Numbered from the stretch's first letter, positions 52,885-62,599 are shown. The stretch is 64,000 nucleotides of DNA from an uncultured Ruminococcus sp. (GCF_934476685.1 NZ_CAKSNX010000003.1:1-64000); one strand, 5' to 3'. The notes: generated from the sequence alone by a model not told the origin. Numbers and translations: made by a program.

Positions 52885-55398
52885 TCAGATCTCAAAGTTT
52901 TTTGTAACTGTGCTTCTGAGGTTATTTTTACCTGTGATAGTAACAGCTATAACGCCATCTGAAACTTCTGAATAAGTTACTGTATAATTTCCCTTGTATA
53001 TGCTTACGCCCTTATAATCTACTGCAACGATAGGTTCGGCAGGATTATCAGGATTTGAAGTGATAGTCACATTGCAGTTAAGGATCGACCTTGCGTTGAT
53101 AGTAAAGGTTTTTGTTACGCTGCCTGAAAGGTCATTCTTACCTGTAACAACTACTGTTGCTGTGCCTGCTGACAGGTTATTTTTGTATGTAACAGTATAA
53201 TCGTCGCTTGGAAGTGTCTTTCCGCCGCATTTTACCTTTACTGACGGCTTTATTCTTTCGCCTGTAAAGAACTGCTTTGTACTTGGAAGTTCAACAGTAC
53301 AATTCTTTATAGAACGAGCCTTGATCTCAAAAGTCTTTGTTACATTGCCCTTTAGGTTATTTTTGCCTGTGACAATAACAGTTGCTGTGCCTGCTCTTAC
53401 ATTATTTTCATATGAAACTTCATAATCATTAGAAGTAAGAGTCTTATTGCCTACCTTTACTGATACACCGGGAGCAACAGCCTTGCCGTTGAAATATACG
53501 CTTGAAGAGGAAAGTGAAACATCGCAGTTTACAATAGATCTTGGATTGATCGTGTACTCTGCCTCAGCATAGCCCTCATAATCACCAATACCCTTGATAA
53601 ATACATTTGCGTCGCCAGCCTCTGTGCTTCCGTCATAGGTAACAGTATAATCTTTTCCGGCTGTGAGCTTTTCGCCGTCCATTTTAACGGTTACAGCAGG
53701 CTTGAATATTCCGCCGTTATAAGTGTATGAATACTTTGAAAGTGTAACTTCTGCATCTGAGATAGGACGCTTTACATCAACTTCTTCCTCATAAGTGTCG
53801 CCGCAGTATGCGCAGATATGTGATACCTTACCGAGCTTGTCGCCCTTTGAATATTCAAGTATAATGTCCTCATAAGCATGAGAAGTTTTTCCGATAGGGG
53901 TAATATCAGTTCTGTCGCCGCAGTCTAAGCAGCGTCTTGAAGCAATACCGTTCTGCTTGCAGGTCGGGAACTTGTCCAGTACCCAATAATCTGTATAACG
54001 ATGTCCTCTTGCAGGAAGAACTTCTTCGTAGGAATAACCGCAATCGCAAACATATTGACGAATTCCTTCATCTTCACAGCCTAATCCGTCTGTATCGGAA
54101 CACCAGAAAACGTGATCATCTAACAATGCATAATAATTATCAGTTGAAATATTTCCGATTTCATCAGTAGGGATAACAGTATTTCCTGTTACATATGCTG
54201 TATACTTAGCGTTATTGATCTGTCCGAACTGAACATTAAATCCGTATATACATATGTCTCTGTTATGAGCATCAGTTCCATAGTTGAGAGTACCATTTAT
54301 CTCATCTGCAGATACTTTTATGGTATATACTCCATTTTCTTCAGTATAATCACAATCGGTTACAGGCTCTCCATTCGCAAAAGAGAGAATATTTGAATTA
54401 TCTGAACTAGATACATCTCCAAATGAAAACAGAGTGAAAGTACCTGTGTCATATACACTGTTGCCGTTATCATCTATGCCCCATTCAGCTCCATTTGTAT
54501 CTATAACAAATGTAACTGTTATATCACTCAGATCATCAGAGGCAGTTGTAAATTGATTCCATGCACCATTCCACATAGAACCAGTATCTACATTTTCTGC
54601 TTTTCCATTTTTTCCGCTCCACATAGAATTATAAAGATTATCTTTGATCGGTTCTTCTGAATACCATGAATTTTCATGTTTTTGAGGACGATTAGATCCT
54701 GAATCTACCGCTGAATCATCATCAGGATATGAGGAATCAGGATATGACGAATCAGGTTCATCATATGAAGAATCATTCGAGCTTGAAGAACTATCTGATG
54801 GTGACGGATCAGGTATATCAGGAACTGCCGAAGGATTGAGTACTACTTCAAGCAATTCAAGAGAAGCTACATCTGGCGTCCAATTCTGAAGCCATAGCTG
54901 AGCATAAGTATCATCATCTTTAAAGAAACCATCTTCATTAAATAGAACGGTTTCATAGATGCCATCGGAAATTTTTGTGAATGTACACTCTTTGACAGGT
55001 TCAGGAATTCCATCGCCATTACTGTCAATAGGATTACCATTTTTGTCGTAATTGTATGGTAAAAAACACCAATCATGCATATTCCATCCAAGCACATCAC
55101 TATTTGTGGCTAGTCCGCCACCAAGCCATACTTCATTATTTATTGCCTGCTGTGCAATATCTTCATCAACAGAAACAATAAACTTTACACTTGTAATTCC
55201 TGTAACATCGGATATTGAATCAAATTCACAGTTCTCCAATTTTCCCTTAGCATCAAAAAGATTTACAACTTCGCCGCTTGCTACCTTAATATGATAATTT
55301 GACAGCACCGTTTCTTCCGCAGCAGCAGGGACGGCGGACAGCATAGAGAATGCCATTGCCGCAGCTGACAGCCCTGCCAGCAGCTTTGATTTTTTCAT
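52885..55398 (-). CDS. large secreted surface protein with Ig-like repeats
   Basis: An 837-residue secreted protein. Signal peptide MKKSKLLAGLSAAAMAFSML...AAA (residues 1-28). Residues 30-185 are a carbohydrate-binding-type beta domain (FIVSVDEDIAQQAINNEVWLGGG, in part; YAQLWLQNWTPDVASLELLEVVL). A Ser/Asp/Pro-rich linker (198-240) and a second beta domain (about 260-415) follow. Residues 430-540 hold three Cys/His treble-clef-like motifs (CDCGYSYEE, CLDCGDRTD, CAYCGDTYEE). Residues about 545-837 are four repeats of the DYTVTYKNN..AGTATV.VTGKNDL.G.VTKTF type. Cell-surface or plant-fibre binding is inferred. ATG follows AGGAGGTATTAGAT. Confidence 0.85.
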   Translation of the reverse strand: MKKSKLLAGLSAAAMAFSMLSAVPAAAEETVLSNYHIKVASGEVVNLFDAKGKLENCEFDSISDVTGITSVKFIVSVDEDIAQQAINNEVWLGGGLATNSDVLGWNMHDWCFLPYNYDKNGNPIDSNGDGIPEPVKECTFTKISDGIYETVLFNEDGFFKDDDTYAQLWLQNWTPDVASLELLEVVLNPSAVPDIPDPSPSDSSSSSNDSSYDEPDSSYPDSSYPDDDSAVDSGSNRPQKHENSWYSEEPIKDNLYNSMWSGKNGKAENVDTGSMWNGAWNQFTTASDDLSDITVTFVIDTNGAEWGIDDNGNSVYDTGTFTLFSFGDVSSSDNSNILSFANGEPVTDCDYTEENGVYTIKVSADEINGTLNYGTDAHNRDICIYGFNVQFGQINNAKYTAYVTGNTVIPTDEIGNISTDNYYALLDDHVFWCSDTDGLGCEDEGIRQYVCDCGYSYEEVLPARGHRYTDYWVLDKFPTCKQNGIASRRCLDCGDRTDITPIGKTSHAYEDIILEYSKGDKLGKVSHICAYCGDTYEEEVDVKRPISDAEVTLSKYSYTYNGGIFKPAVTVKMDGEKLTAGKDYTVTYDGSTEAGDANVFIKGIGDYEGYAEAEYTINPRSIVNCDVSLSSSSVYFNGKAVAPGVSVKVGNKTLTSNDYEVSYENNVRAGTATVIVTGKNNLKGNVTKTFEIKARSIKNCTVELPSTKQFFTGERIKPSVKVKCGGKTLPSDDYTVTYKNNLSAGTATVVVTGKNDLSGSVTKTFTINARSILNCNVTITSNPDNPAEPIVAVDYKGVSIYKGNYTVTYSEVSDGVIAVTITGKNNLRSTVTKNFEI

Positions 55399-55643
55399 AT
55401 CTAATACCTCCTATAAATACGCACTTCATATGCGCTTTATTTTTTGCAGATGAGAAATGTATAATATTTATAACTTTTTACAAATAAACCTTGTACATTA
55501 ATCTCATCTTTAGTGTTATTTTACAACTTTTTCTGCCATTTGTCAATAACATTTTCTTATTTTTTACACATTTAATTATTTTTTCTGCGTTTTTTATTCA
55601 AAAATATATAATTATTTATTAAATCCCATTTTAATATTACCTC

Positions 55644-55735
55644 TTGACAAATACCCTGTGGGGGTATATAATAGATGCAGATACCCCAGAGGGGTATCTT
55701 GACCCCACAGGGGTATTTTTATCCCAGAGGGGTAT
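55644..55735 (+). promoter_or_regulatory. csoR-copA promoter with four CsoR-box palindromes
   Basis: TTGACA (55644-55649), a 17-base spacer and TATAAT (55667-55672) form a consensus promoter. Four palindromes of the ATACCCC-(n)-GGGGTAT type follow: 55651-55669 (inside the spacer), 55681-55697, 55702-55716 and 55721-55735. The first overlaps the promoter directly. This is a dense copper-repressor operator. Confidence 0.9.
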
Positions 55736-55786
55736 CTTGACCGCACATTATTTAAAGATATCTATTTTCAGACAGGAGGAATATTA

Positions 55787-56122
55787 ATGAGCGAAAATAC
55801 TAATAATATACAGAAATGCGGCTGCTGTGATAATGAATGTCAGCGCTGCAAGCACACTCCAAGAGATGAACAGACTCTAAGAAGTCTGCAAAACAGGCTG
55901 AACCGCATTATCGGTCAGCTCAACGGCATAAAAAATATGCTGGACGACAACCGCTACTGCGGTGATATCCTTATTCAGACCGCTGCGGCTGAAAGTGCGC
56001 TGCAGAATTTCGGCTACCTTATTTTTAAGGAGCATATGAACACCTGCGTTGTTGAGGAGATACAAAACGGCAACTCGGAGATAATCGACGAGGCTGTGGA
56101 GCTTATGAGAAAGCTTAAATAG
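55787..56122 (+). CDS. csoR: CsoR-type copper-sensing repressor
   Basis: A 111-residue all-helical repressor. The Cu(I) ligands are visible: Cys in NRYCGDILIQ and the HxxxC in KEHMNTCVVEE. The N-terminus is Cys-rich (CGCCDNECQRCKH), unusual for CsoR and possibly a second metal site. It releases DNA when copper binds. It controls the operator array just upstream and is the first gene of the copper operon, 36 bases before copA. ATG 55787 follows CAGGAGGAATATTA. Confidence 0.93.
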   Translation: MSENTNNIQKCGCCDNECQRCKHTPRDEQTLRSLQNRLNRIIGQLNGIKNMLDDNRYCGDILIQTAAAESALQNFGYLIFKEHMNTCVVEEIQNGNSEIIDEAVELMRKLK

Positions 56123-56158
56123 CCAAAGTCTTACATATATCAGATCACAGAAAGGACA

Positions 56159-58735
56159 ATGTTAGTTATGGCATCTGAAAAATTTTCGGTAACAGGCATG
56201 ACCTGTGCGGCTTGTCAGGCTCACGTTGAAAAAGCCGTCAGAGCAGTTGACGGCGTTAAGGAAGTCAGCGTCAGCCTGCTCACAAATTCTATGACCGTGG
56301 ATTTTGATGACCCTGCGGACAATGAAAAGATATGTTCGGCTGTTTCAAAGGCAGGCTACGGAGCTTCCCCTGCGGACGGCAGAACTAAAAGATCGGCTCA
56401 CCCAGATCTTGAAAACCATGAGCTGCCTTTACTTAAACGCAGGCTCATAGCCTCTCTTGTACTGCTCATTCCACTTATGTATGTTTCAATGGGCGCAGTG
56501 ATGTGGGGTTGGAAAGTTCCTGCATTTTTATCAGAAAACCCGCTTGCTGTGGGACTTTATCAGCTGATACTTTCGGCACTTGTAATGATAATAAATCAGA
56601 AATTCTTTATCAGCGGTTTTAAGGGACTGAAAAACCGTGCGCCGAATATGGACACTCTTGTGGCTATGGGCAGCTCGGCAGCTTTTATCTACTCAGTCTG
56701 GAAACTCTTTGAAATGACAGCTTTTGCTGTGGACGGAAATATAAAAATGGCGGCTCATCATCTCCACGGACTTTATTTTGAGTCAGCCGCTATGATACTC
56801 GCCCTCATAACTGTGGGCAAAACACTTGAGTCTGTCAGCAAGGGCAGAACGACAAACGCTGTAAAAGCACTTATGGATCTTGCTCCAAAGACCGCCGCAG
56901 TTATCCGTGACGGAAAGGAAGTAAGGATACCTGCGGAAGATCTTCAGAGTGGCGAAACATTTATCGTCAGACCGGGCGAAAGCTTTCCTGCGGACGGAAT
57001 AGTTCTTTCGGGAGAAAGTGCCGTAGACGAATCTGCCCTCACAGGTGAAAGCATACCTGTTGACAAGGCTGAGGGCGACAAGGTAAGCGCTGCGTCAATA
57101 AACAGAAACGGCGCTCTTACCTGTCAGGCAACAAATGTCAGCGGAAACACCACACTTGATAAGATAATAGAAATGGTCGAGAATGCAGCTGCCACAAAAG
57201 CACCTATCGCCAAAACAGCTGACAAGGTATCAGGCATATTCGTTCCGACAGTTATAATCATTGCCCTCATAACAGGCACTGCATGGCTCATTTCGGGACA
57301 GACATTCGGCTACGCTCTTGCAAGAGCAATAAGCGTTCTTGTTATCAGCTGCCCTTGTGCGCTGGGACTTGCAACACCTGTGGCTATAATGGTGGGCAGC
57401 GGACAGGGTGCAAAGCACGGAGTTCTCTTTAAAACAGCCTCCGCCCTTGAAGCGGCAGGAAAAACAGATATCGTTATCCTTGACAAAACGGGAACTGTAA
57501 CAGAGGGCAAGCCTTTGGTAACGGATATTATCCCTGCGGCAGGAACAAATGAAGATACACTTCTCAAAACCGCTTTCGCTCTTGAGGACAAGTCCGAACA
57601 CCCTCTTGCAAAGGCAGTAATGCTCAAAGCTGAGGAAACAGGAATATCATACGAACCTGCTGAAAGCTTTACCGCTCTTCCGGGCAGCGGTGTAAAGGGC
57701 ATAATAAACGGCAGACAGGCTCTCGGCGGAAACGCAGCAGTTATGGAAAAGAACGGACTGCTTACAGATGAGATGAAAGCTCTGGGCGAAAAGCTTTCGG
57801 GAGAGGGAAAAACTCCTCTTTACTTTGCCCTTGACGGAAAGCCGTTGGGCATAATCGCTGCGGCGGACGTTGTGAAGGCTGACAGCAAGGCTGCTGTGGA
57901 GCAGTTCAGAAAAATGGGTATCGAGGTAGTTATGCTTACAGGTGACAACGCAAGGACGGCTGCGGCTGTCGGCGGACAGGTCGGCATAACAAACATAATC
58001 TCAGACGTTCTTCCGCAGGAAAAGGAAGCCGTTGTAGCAAAGCTTTCTGAACACGGCAAAACAGCAATGGTCGGCGACGGAATAAATGACGCACCTGCCC
58101 TCACAAGAGCGGATACAGGAATAGCTATCGGTGCGGGAGCAGACGTTGCGGTAGAGGCTGCGGACGTTGTGCTTATAAACTCAAAGCTGACTGACGCTGC
58201 GGCGGCGGTAAGGCTTTCGAGAAAGACGCTTAAAAACATACACGAAAACCTGTTCTGGGCATTCTTCTACAACTGCATAGGTATTCCGCTTGCGGCAGGT
58301 CTGTTCATACCGATACTGGGCTGGGAGCTTAACCCTATGTTCGGTGCTGCAGCAATGAGCCTTTCAAGCTTCTGCGTAGTAACAAACGCTCTGAGGATAA
58401 ATCTTTTCGATCCATGCCGTTCGGGAAAGGACAAGCCGCTTGCAGGCAAACACAAGGTTATTCTGCCGAAAAAACTTTTCAGCAATAACGATAGATCAAA
58501 TTCAAACAAAACGGAGGTAAACGCAATGACAAAAACTCTTGAAGTTAAAGGAATGATGTGTCAGCACTGTGTGGATCACGTCAGAAAAAATCTTGAAGCT
58601 ATCGACGGTGTACGCAGCGCAGATGTAAGCCTTGAAAACAACAATGCTGTTATCACTTTTGATAAAGAGGTAGACGAAGATCTTATCAAGGATATCGTGG
58701 CTGAGGCAGGATACACACCGGGAGATTTCAGCTGA
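56159..58735 (+). CDS. copA: copper-exporting P-type ATPase with C-terminal CopZ domain
   Basis: An 858-residue P1B-type ATPase. An N-terminal HMA domain has the copper motif MTCAACQAH; eight helices carry the channel motif SCPCALGLATP; DKTGTVTEG is the phosphorylation site, ALTGES the actuator, and GDGINDAPAL the hinge. After the last helices and NALRINLFDPC a 40-residue Lys/Asn-rich linker leads to a second HMA domain (VKGMMCQHCVDHV) at residues 790-858. The ATG 56168 is an equally possible start. The last domain can be translated alone from ATG 58526. It exports Cu(I) under CsoR control. Confidence 0.95.
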   Translation: MLVMASEKFSVTGMTCAACQAHVEKAVRAVDGVKEVSVSLLTNSMTVDFDDPADNEKICSAVSKAGYGASPADGRTKRSAHPDLENHELPLLKRRLIASLVLLIPLMYVSMGAVMWGWKVPAFLSENPLAVGLYQLILSALVMIINQKFFISGFKGLKNRAPNMDTLVAMGSSAAFIYSVWKLFEMTAFAVDGNIKMAAHHLHGLYFESAAMILALITVGKTLESVSKGRTTNAVKALMDLAPKTAAVIRDGKEVRIPAEDLQSGETFIVRPGESFPADGIVLSGESAVDESALTGESIPVDKAEGDKVSAASINRNGALTCQATNVSGNTTLDKIIEMVENAAATKAPIAKTADKVSGIFVPTVIIIALITGTAWLISGQTFGYALARAISVLVISCPCALGLATPVAIMVGSGQGAKHGVLFKTASALEAAGKTDIVILDKTGTVTEGKPLVTDIIPAAGTNEDTLLKTAFALEDKSEHPLAKAVMLKAEETGISYEPAESFTALPGSGVKGIINGRQALGGNAAVMEKNGLLTDEMKALGEKLSGEGKTPLYFALDGKPLGIIAAADVVKADSKAAVEQFRKMGIEVVMLTGDNARTAAAVGGQVGITNIISDVLPQEKEAVVAKLSEHGKTAMVGDGINDAPALTRADTGIAIGAGADVAVEAADVVLINSKLTDAAAAVRLSRKTLKNIHENLFWAFFYNCIGIPLAAGLFIPILGWELNPMFGAAAMSLSSFCVVTNALRINLFDPCRSGKDKPLAGKHKVILPKKLFSNNDRSNSNKTEVNAMTKTLEVKGMMCQHCVDHVRKNLEAIDGVRSADVSLENNNAVITFDKEVDEDLIKDIVAEAGYTPGDFS
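58526..58735 (+). CDS. copZ: CopZ copper chaperone from internal start within copA
   Basis: In frame with copA, ATG 58526 is preceded by ACGGAGGTAAACGCA, a very good Shine-Dalgarno with ideal spacing (GGAGG at 58513-58517). The product is a 69-residue HMA protein (MTKTLEVKGMMCQHCVDHV, in part, then SLENNNAVITFDKEV) of normal CopZ length. The sequence shows the internal start; that it is used is inferred. It would supply a free chaperone to carry Cu(I) to the same pump. Confidence 0.75.
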   Translation: MTKTLEVKGMMCQHCVDHVRKNLEAIDGVRSADVSLENNNAVITFDKEVDEDLIKDIVAEAGYTPGDFS

Positions 58736-58763
58736 TATCATGACAGATAACTAAAAAGCAAAG

Positions 58764-58795
58764 AAAACGACAGACCATTTACGATCTGTCGTTTT
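58764..58795. terminator. bidirectional terminator between copA and acyl-CoA ligase
   Basis: AAAACGACAGA and TCTGTCGTTTT form a perfect 11-base stem around a 10-base loop and run into TTATTATG on the plus side; the minus side has CTTTGCTTTTTAG. Confidence 0.88.
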
Positions 58796-58814
58796 TTATT
58801 ATGACTATTAAATT

Positions 58815-60449
58815 TTATGATTTATTCTGTTTTGCAACAACGCTTTCGCCGCAGTAGATCTCACGAAGCTTTGGCTTTTCGATCTTGCCTGTGGGGTTTC
58901 TCGGAACGTCTGCAAAGATGATCTTATGAGGTCTTTTATATCTCGGCAGTTTCTGACAGAAGGCATTTATATCCTCCTCAGAACATTCGCAGCCTTCCTT
59001 TATGGAAATTATCGCAGCCGCTATCTCGCCAAGTCTTTTATCAGGAAGACCGATAACCGCAACGTCCTTTACGGCAGGATGACTTCTCAAAAAGTCCTCT
59101 ATCTGTACAGGGTAGAGATTTTCTCCGCCGCTGATGATAACGTCCTTTTTACGGTCAACGAGATAGATAAATCCGTCCTCGTCCTCCTGCGCCATATCCC
59201 CTGTAAAGAGCCAGCCGTCTTTCAGAGTTTCGGCGGTCGCCTTTTCATCTCTGTAATAACAGGTCATAACACCTGGACCTTTAACGCAAAGCTCGCCAAC
59301 ATCGCCCTTGTTGACAACGTTTCCGTTCTCGTCGCATATCTTTACTTCCCAGCCGAAACCTGCTTTACCGATAGCGCCGACCTTATCTATATTGTCTACG
59401 CCGAGGTGGACGCAGCCTGGTCCGATAGACTCGCTGAGTCCGTAGTTGGTATCATATTTATGATTCGGGAAGAGCTTTTTCCATCTTGCGATAAGTGACG
59501 GCGGAACAGGCTGTGCGCCTATATGCATCAATCTCCACTGGTCAAGCTGATAATCTGCAAGATTGATCTCTCCCCTGTCAACTGCGTCAAGGATATCCTG
59601 CGCCCAAGGAACGAGCAGCCATACGATTGTACATTTTTCCTGTGAAACAGCCTCGATTATGGTCTTTGGCTTTACACCTTTGAGTATAACAGCCTTGCCG
59701 CCTGTATACAAGCTGCCGAACCAGTGCATCTTTGCGCCTGTATGATAAAGCGGCGGGATACAAAGGAAAACGTCATCAATAGTCTGACCGTGGTGATTCT
59801 GCTCCACACGACAGGCATGAACAAGGCTCTCGTGGTTATGTAAAATAGCTTTCGGGAAACCTGTTGTACCCGAAGAGAAGTAGATAGCCGCATTATCCTT
59901 ATCGGTAAGCTTTATATCTGGATTCCTGCTGGAGTAATTGACAGCGAGCCTGTCATAATGCTCAGCAAAGGTAGGACATCCCTCACCGACATAGAAAAGC
60001 AGTCTGTTGCGGCTTATATCCTCAGCTATCTCCTCTATTCTGCCGATAAACTCCTGACCGAACACAAGAACATCGACTTCCGCAAGGTCAACGCAGTATT
60101 TTATCTCGTCTGCGGTATATCTGAAATTAAGAGGAACGGCAAGTGCGCCTGCTTTGAGGATACCGAAATATATCGGCAGCCATTCAAGGCAGTTCATCAG
60201 CAGTATGCCCACCTTATCGCCCTTTTTCACTCCTCTTGACAGGAGCATATTAGCAAATCTGTTAGCCTTTTCGTTAAAAACGTGCCATGTTATCTCACGT
60301 CTGTACGGATAGTCGGGATTAGGCTCGATAAGCTCATATTCCTTCCATGTCACCCTGCGTTTCTCCCTTATTTCGGGGTTAAGCTCTACAAGGCTCACTC
60401 TATCGCCGTACAGTTCGGCATTTCTTTCCAAAAATTCAGTAATAGGCAT
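58815..60449 (-). CDS. acyl-CoA/AMP-forming ligase (fatty-acid CoA ligase type)
   Basis: About 544 residues from ATG 60449 (after AAAGGATTTGTAATA); a longer frame up to 60503 lacks an RBS. ANL-superfamily motifs: P-loop AAIYFSSGTTGFPKAIL, the A-box TNYGLSESIGPG, GWLFTGDMAQEDEDGF and DRKKDVIISGGENLYP, and the C-terminal NPTGKIEKPKLRE with the catalytic Lys. It activates a carboxylate to an AMP-ester and then thioester; the N-terminal pocket points to a medium or long acyl substrate, but the exact substrate cannot be read. Convergent with copA. Confidence 0.9.
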   Translation of the reverse strand: MPITEFLERNAELYGDRVSLVELNPEIREKRRVTWKEYELIEPNPDYPYRREITWHVFNEKANRFANMLLSRGVKKGDKVGILLMNCLEWLPIYFGILKAGALAVPLNFRYTADEIKYCVDLAEVDVLVFGQEFIGRIEEIAEDISRNRLLFYVGEGCPTFAEHYDRLAVNYSSRNPDIKLTDKDNAAIYFSSGTTGFPKAILHNHESLVHACRVEQNHHGQTIDDVFLCIPPLYHTGAKMHWFGSLYTGGKAVILKGVKPKTIIEAVSQEKCTIVWLLVPWAQDILDAVDRGEINLADYQLDQWRLMHIGAQPVPPSLIARWKKLFPNHKYDTNYGLSESIGPGCVHLGVDNIDKVGAIGKAGFGWEVKICDENGNVVNKGDVGELCVKGPGVMTCYYRDEKATAETLKDGWLFTGDMAQEDEDGFIYLVDRKKDVIISGGENLYPVQIEDFLRSHPAVKDVAVIGLPDKRLGEIAAAIISIKEGCECSEEDINAFCQKLPRYKRPHKIIFADVPRNPTGKIEKPKLREIYCGESVVAKQNKS

Positions 60450-60616
60450 TATTACAAATCCTTTCGTAATTAAAAGTGCAAAAGCGTCAAAGCTTAAAAG
60501 CATAAAAGCAATTACTTAATATTTTAGCATATAAACGACAAAAAGTAAAGCAAAACGCCCTGCCGTTTTAAACAAAAAACAACAGAGCGATTAATGCATT
60601 ATGACTAAACGATCTA

Positions 60617-62599
60617 TCAGAGTCCCTTAGCCTTTGAAAGCGTTATACCGTTATCACCCAGCGGTATCTGATGATCCAGACCTACGAACTTGCCGCTTTC
60701 CTGCCACAGGACTTCCTTGACAAAATCGTATTTCTCTTCGTCCCATGTCACAAAATCGTCAAGCACAAGTCCGCCTGTGTCACCTGAGTTTGCGTTGAAG
60801 CACCAGAACGTGTGGTTGAGGTGATATGTCTTTATCAGCTTTTTCATACACTTCATCCATTTAAGGTTAGGATCTTTCATAAATCCGCCCCATTCGCCGA
60901 TAAGCAGAGGAGCTGTGTTATCCTTATGGATATAGAGCCAGTTATCTTCCCAGCAGTCCTTTACAAGACTGTTGTAATCGTAGCCGTCCTTGAACCAAGG
61001 CTGCTCATATACTGTCGGGCCGTAGTCATGCGGTGAATACACCAGCTTATCCTGATACTTTCCGAGATCAAGAGGATAGTCCTTTACACCTCTCAGATTT
61101 CCGCCCCACCAGTTGAAGTAGTAATCACCTGAATCAGTTGATGAAAAATCTCCGTTCTTCTTTATGTTCTTTGGATATATCTCTATACCCTCTACCATTA
61201 TAAGTACATTCGGATTTTTATTAAGAACTTTCTTTGCCGCAGTTTCAGCAACATACTTCCAGTTGTTTGCGTCCTTTGAATCGTTCCATATTGCGGCAGA
61301 ATCTCCCTCGTTCGGCTTGCCGTGAGGTTCATTTTTCAGATCGTATGCAATGATAGTATCATTATCCTTGTATCGGTCAGCCATCCATTCGAGAGCCGCA
61401 TAATAATCCTTTACCGAGACCTTATCCGTATACCACAGATTTACAGTATGACCTGAGGCATTTGTTTCTGCAGAATGTATATCAGGCATTACCTTTATGC
61501 CGTTTTCCTCAGCAAGCTTAAGGAAATAGTCGAATATCTCAAGAGAATTCATTGAATTAAGGTCTGTGTTGTAAGCATTATTATAGTTTGCCTGAGGATA
61601 TTCCCCATTCGCCCACTGGTTGATAAGTTCCGCAGACATAGGCACACGGATAAGGTTAAATCCGTGATCTGCTATTGCTTCAGCAGAGGATACAAGCTCA
61701 CTGTTCCACAATCCGTCAAAGGTATTTGTACCTGTATTATAGCCGAACCAGTTTACTCCCGTCAGCCATATCTGCTTGCCGTCCTTATCCAGTATCTTGT
61801 TTCCGTCTGTATGCAGCCAGTCGTCGCCCTGCTTAGCCTTTGAAGTTCTTTTCAACAGTTCGGAAACATCAGCAGTCTTTTCACTATTGCTGTTCTGGTC
61901 ATTTCCGTTGTTTCCTGTGTTCTGAGCTACCTTGCCCTTTTTGATCGTACACTCAACGCCGTTGAACTTTGCAGACTTGATGTTCAGATCCTTGCCTGTT
62001 CCGATATTGCAGCCGAAAGTAACGCTTGCGCTCTTTGCCACCGCTCCGTTATAGTCAACATTGGTTATCGTCAGTTTATTGCCGCTTACCTTATAATTTC
62101 CGTTCCAGCCCTCGCAGGATCTAAGATCATCGACTTCAAGTTCAAGCGTCCAGCTGTCCACAGCGCTGTCGGTATAGTTTGTCACACCCATTTCAAGACC
62201 GCACATTTTCTTGTCGCCGTCCTCCCAGCCATTGCCTGCCGAGTAGGTGAAAACAAATCCGTCCTTTACCTCATCCTCTTCCTTTTCAGCTTCGGAACTT
62301 TCATCAGCCTCAGACTCTTCCTCCTCCGAGCTGTCCTCCTCAGCCTCGCTCTCCTCTCCCGAGCTTTCGTCAGCCACGCTGCCCTGTGAAATAGAAGTAT
62401 CCGCCGCAGCTGAACTGCTGTCATTCTTATCATCTCCGCCTTTAAGGCTTACGATAATAAGTGCAGCCGCCAGAGCGCATATCACCGCACCCATACCGAT
62501 AAAACCGAACAATATCCCTTTGTTCAGCTTTGGTTTCTGCGGCTTTCCGCCCTGAGGATCTGCATTATTCTGATTTATATTTTCTATATCGTTTCCCAT
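60617..62599 (-). CDS. membrane-anchored GH5 cellulase with CBM2-like domain
   Basis: About 660 residues from ATG 62599 behind AGGAGGGCAGCT; an upstream ATG has no RBS. The N-terminal 25 residues are polar, then a membrane helix (GILFGFIGMGAVICALAAALIIVSL, part) anchors the enzyme. A Ser/Glu/Asp-rich linker (residues 54-115) leads to a CBM2-like cellulose-binding domain (about 120-230; GWNGNYKVSGNKLTITNV and VTFGCNIGTG). The GH5 barrel follows: LTGVNWFGYNTGTNTFDGLW, acid/base Glu in AYDLKNEPHG and nucleophile Glu in LIGEWGGFM. It probably works at the cell surface. Confidence 0.92.
   Translation of the reverse strand: MGNDIENINQNNADPQGGKPQKPKLNKGILFGFIGMGAVICALAAALIIVSLKGGDDKNDSSSAAADTSISQGSVADESSGEESEAEEDSSEEEESEADESSEAEKEEDEVKDGFVFTYSAGNGWEDGDKKMCGLEMGVTNYTDSAVDSWTLELEVDDLRSCEGWNGNYKVSGNKLTITNVDYNGAVAKSASVTFGCNIGTGKDLNIKSAKFNGVECTIKKGKVAQNTGNNGNDQNSNSEKTADVSELLKRTSKAKQGDDWLHTDGNKILDKDGKQIWLTGVNWFGYNTGTNTFDGLWNSELVSSAEAIADHGFNLIRVPMSAELINQWANGEYPQANYNNAYNTDLNSMNSLEIFDYFLKLAEENGIKVMPDIHSAETNASGHTVNLWYTDKVSVKDYYAALEWMADRYKDNDTIIAYDLKNEPHGKPNEGDSAAIWNDSKDANNWKYVAETAAKKVLNKNPNVLIMVEGIEIYPKNIKKNGDFSSTDSGDYYFNWWGGNLRGVKDYPLDLGKYQDKLVYSPHDYGPTVYEQPWFKDGYDYNSLVKDCWEDNWLYIHKDNTAPLLIGEWGGFMKDPNLKWMKCMKKLIKTYHLNHTFWCFNANSGDTGGLVLDDFVTWDEEKYDFVKEVLWQESGKFVGLDHQIPLGDNGITLSKAKGL

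Noticed and set aside
60450..60503. Upstream extension of the acyl-CoA ligase
   Set aside because: No RBS before 60503, and a good AAAGGATTTGTAATA precedes ATG 60449.
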